Shown here piece by piece: positions 61,304 through 64,000 of a stretch of DNA of 64,000 nt (position 1 is the first letter of the stretch; the number at the start of each line of letters is the position of its first letter). Position numbers and translations under genes: made by a program. Source of the DNA: Helicoverpa zea (lineage: Eukaryota > Arthropoda > Insecta > Lepidoptera > Noctuidae); the NCBI RefSeq assembly GCF_022581195.2, contig NC_061476.1:8850098-8914097 (forward strand), written 5' to 3'. Below the pieces are notes generated by a model, which searched no databases, was not told the DNA's origin, and worked only from the letters and a program-made list of their open reading frames with translations.

Positions 61304-62930
61304 TTTGGAAAAACTTACCATTTCCTATTACAACATTCCTTCACACAACATACTTGTCACGGTAGCTACAAACTTGACGTTTAACCCTTCGTCCTTGATA
61401 ATAAGGCAAGCCAAAATACAAATACATATGTGCTTGACATGGTCCCGTCACGTCGCCGTATCGTACGTCCGTACAAATATCGTAACGATCCCGTCGCGTG
61501 ACAACTTATGTATTTATATAATTACTGCTTGAAAACACGCGTGGGAAGAGGTTTTATAACATTTTCAGTACATTCAAAACGACTCATTTATTGCGATAAT
61601 GTAGTTCTTTCAGGCTAGCGTGAGGCTTCGGTTTGGGCGTGTTATTTACCTATTATGTACTATAGGCATGTAGTTATTGTTACCCAATTTAATATACCTA
61701 GTGTGTCGATTTGCTAATCGTTATGTTTTAATATTATTTAGGATCCTCGATATACTTACATATTTCGATATTTTTGTTGTTTCGGATCACACAACCCAAT
61801 TATTTCAACATACACTATTCCAATAGATTATTATGAATTTAGAGGACTCATTCAAGCAGACCGGTAAAAGGTCTATCCGTTATTATAATACGTCTGATGA
61901 AATTCATGTCGGAATATAAGTTGCGTTTAATATATTCAGAACACTAGTGGATGGCATCGGCCCGTGGAAGGGATATCGTCTATTATCATCGGTTTGCCAA
62001 AATATCCCATATAGAATCTCCATTGAATTTTATTTTGACATTTTTGTTATACCCCGGATGTTTGGTACCAAAGGAATTTATATTGGTAACGTTGTAATTG
62101 TGTGTTTACTGTATTATTGGTTATGTTATGACGAATAGGTTTTTTTTGTTGGGTGTTTCATTGCGGTATTTTAAAATGTGTAATAAATACATTTATTCGA
62201 CCTTACTCAACCTAAAAATATTAAGCAATGTGAGTTTTTATGTTAATTTGAACAGAATAATAAAATTACTTACAAAACACTTTCGTTTTAAAAAGACGAA
62301 AAAGCTTGAAGTGTGTTCACTGTTCACCAATTCAATGATCAAGAGAAGTCAAACACTCCGCCGCACTCGAGCAGGCTCACTCCTCACGAACCTTTCAAAC
62401 TGTGATCCTCGAACTTGTGAACTCGTTCAAGGGATGGGGTTGCCAGCTCCTGAGATTTTTTCCAATTTGAAAAACTTGGCAAGCTCGCCGGCCTCCGAAC
62501 TTTCAGAATTTTAAAGTTCCATAGTTGCGAGTCGAGTGCTTCCTTCCCTGATATTATAACTTGTTTAATGAAATAAAGCTCCCAAATTATCAATTTTGTT
62601 AATATTTCTTCGTTGTTATAATGAAAACGTGAAGTTTGTTTGCAATATTTTCGTATAAAACCCATTAATTAAAGTTGAACAAAGTTTAATTGAAATGCCT
62701 TTATTAAGAGTTAATATCACAGCGTATACGACGCGCTTCTTCAAACCGTTAACGGAAGAAGAGACTTTCAATTTATTTTTATTACTCTTTCGTAATTCTT
62801 ATGAAATATCATTTTCCGGTGTACGCCACTCATAAATACCGTATTATATGCCCAGGTAGACGGCGAGACAGTGCGATGCACAATCGCCTCCCGCGCAGCG
62901 CGAACAAAAAGTGATGCGCGCAGGCGGCGT
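61304..62930. other. AT-rich DNA with one long but unconvincing ORF, nothing recognised
   Basis: A 138-codon ORF at 62098-62514 starts in AT-rich sequence with no coding character and runs into a GC-richer patch at 62330-62500 that may be an old repeat. No domain is visible. Confidence 0.4.
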
Positions 62931-62936
62931 GGGTGA

Positions 62937-62944
62937 TGACGTCA
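62937..62944. promoter_or_regulatory. Full cyclic-AMP response element TGACGTCA in a longer palindrome
   Basis: TGACGTCA lies within GTGGGTGATGACGTCACCCAC (62930-62950, 21 bases with a single wobble pair), in a GC-rich patch at 62860-63065. The sequence matches the consensus for CREB/ATF factors. An initiator-like TCAGTCC lies near 62994. Whether a promoter is present is not shown. Confidence 0.35.
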
Positions 62945-62984
62945 CCCACTTAGCTAGTGTTGATAAAATTGGACGCGTGACTCG

Positions 62985-63070
62985 ACTCGTCGCTCAGTCC
63001 ATCGGCAATGCAGCCCGCTTCGTGTGCGCGAGGCCGCGGGTTCGATCCTCGCGGCACGCATGACGCATAG
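62985..63070 (+). other. tRNA-like sequence, probably a SINE head
   Basis: GCGGGTTCGATCCTCGC near 63029-63045 forms a T-arm with one wobble pair and contains a perfect B box, GGTTCGATCC. A convincing acceptor stem, anticodon arm and A box could not be built, so a functional tRNA gene is unlikely. The resemblance to moth SINE heads is a guess. Confidence 0.35.
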
Positions 63071-64000
63071 ATAGTCGACTATTCGATAGTCAACTCATCT
63101 GCAACTCCATGCAAGAGAGTGTTGGAAGCTAAATTTGATCAACCGACACCTTCGAAGGTTGGGTCTGTGTACACTTCCTACATTTTGTAGGTACACGCTT
63201 TTAGAATGAACATATTGTAAATATTAATTGGATTTTGAATGAAAAAATTACATTCAATAGGTCGCATGGTATTCATACCATAGCAATGCGTTAATACGAG
63301 AAAAGTATCTACATTTCTTTATAGTCCATTAGATATTTCTTAAGTTCAGTAAAGCAGAGCAGAGAGATAGCTTGGTAATTGGGTTAAATTAAAACATTTT
63401 ACGACGACTGCATTGCGTATAGGTTTTTAATAAACTTCCAAGTTAAAATTGACCTCGTGTTTTAATAACGGTTAACGGCGCAGTTAACTTCGAAAGTTAT
63501 CTTTCTTACCTATATTTTTTACTTCGTTGGTATATGACTGCTAGGACAATAAGATGTAAGCTTTAAGAAAGTTTTCAAACTAAGTGTTCTTTGAGTGATC
63601 AAAAATGTAAGAAACCATTACAATGTCTGGAGTCGAACTAAGTGTCATATACATTACTTAATTACACTTTCGACTTTAATTGGAGGCATCACTTTTACTT
63701 GAAATTAGTTCAAATAACTTTGCGTCTATTGATACTATTCCAAAATACTTACGACTCAGATGACTTACTCGCAAACCCATTGAATTTCAGAATAGAAATA
63801 TCAATTATGAAAACAATTTGGAAACGTTTTATTGAATGTACCTAAAGAGAATTTAATATAGAAGACTTTTATTAAAGTCTATTATGGAATATTTGTGCTC
63901 ATCACAAATTCTAGGTAGCTAGGTAAATTATAATATTTTCAGCAGATGTTTCAGGAAGTCATTATTATCATAGAAGCTGGGATTTCCCACTATTTTTACT
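63071..64000. other. AT-rich DNA to the window end, nothing recognised
   Basis: Contains TTCCTACATTTTGTAGGTAC, a small palindrome near 63175-63194, and a chance ORF at 63642-63845. No gene is supported. Confidence 0.45.

Noticed and set aside
62098..62514. 138-codon ORF
   Set aside because: The first half is translated AT-rich DNA rich in Ile, Leu, Lys, Asn and Phe; no motif, and overlaps another ORF on the opposite strand.

Overview
The window is eukaryotic and almost certainly from a moth (Lepidoptera), probably a noctuoid. It is AT-rich, gene-poor and intron-bearing. It carries several interspersed repeats characteristic of moths: the GGCCAAGTGCGAGTCGGACTC repeat that ends ACGGAACCCTAAAAA, tRNA-derived SINEs whose 3' part reads (in reverse) CCCAATCATGTTGGGGTCGG, AACCGACTT repeats, and jockey- and R1-clade LINEs. 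No prokaryotic operon, rRNA gene or convincing stand-alone tRNA gene was seen.

Layout. 0.1-3.3 kb: a moth repeat abutting a 5'-truncated jockey-type LINE whose ORF2 is broken only by two one-base changes in homopolymers. 6.2-6.7 kb: a hAT-like non-autonomous element with an 8-bp target duplication. 9.9-12.7 kb: a 5'-truncated R1-clade LINE with an uninterrupted ORF, poly(A) and 9-bp target duplication. 12.7-30 kb: mostly featureless AT-rich DNA. 30.0-30.8 kb: a second, more decayed jockey-type fragment. 32.4-39.9 kb: a full-length Ty3/gypsy retrotransposon (7,204 bp, two 325-bp LTRs that read identical, one gag-pol ORF) inserted into an older SINE. 42.4-43.5 kb: the one clear host gene, a four-exon minus-strand gene for a secreted Gly/Tyr/His-rich protein of cuticle-protein type, with TATA box and poly(A) signal. 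47.3-53.7 kb: SINEs and three long fold-back elements. 59.1-61.3 kb: a full SINE and a Harbinger-like element flanked by TAA.

The most unusual structure is the gypsy leader. It holds exactly twelve 61-bp tandem units, each able to fold into a hairpin, inside a possible intron between the LTR and gag-pol. The same copy looks very young, with apparently identical LTRs and an open reading frame. Yet its first RNase H catalytic Asp reads Gly, and its protease motif reads Asp-Leu-Gly instead of Asp-Thr/Ser-Gly. Other points to follow up are the near-perfect fold-back elements at 47.7, 48.5 and 53.1 kb, an imperfect 57-bp hairpin beside a GC-rich patch at 50.5 kb, and four unrecognised exon-like ORFs (27.6, 40.4, 46.7 and 51.6 kb).

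All calls come from reading the sequence. Family names rest on recognised motifs and no database was searched. Large intervals described as empty may still contain small exons or enhancers that cannot be recognised here.
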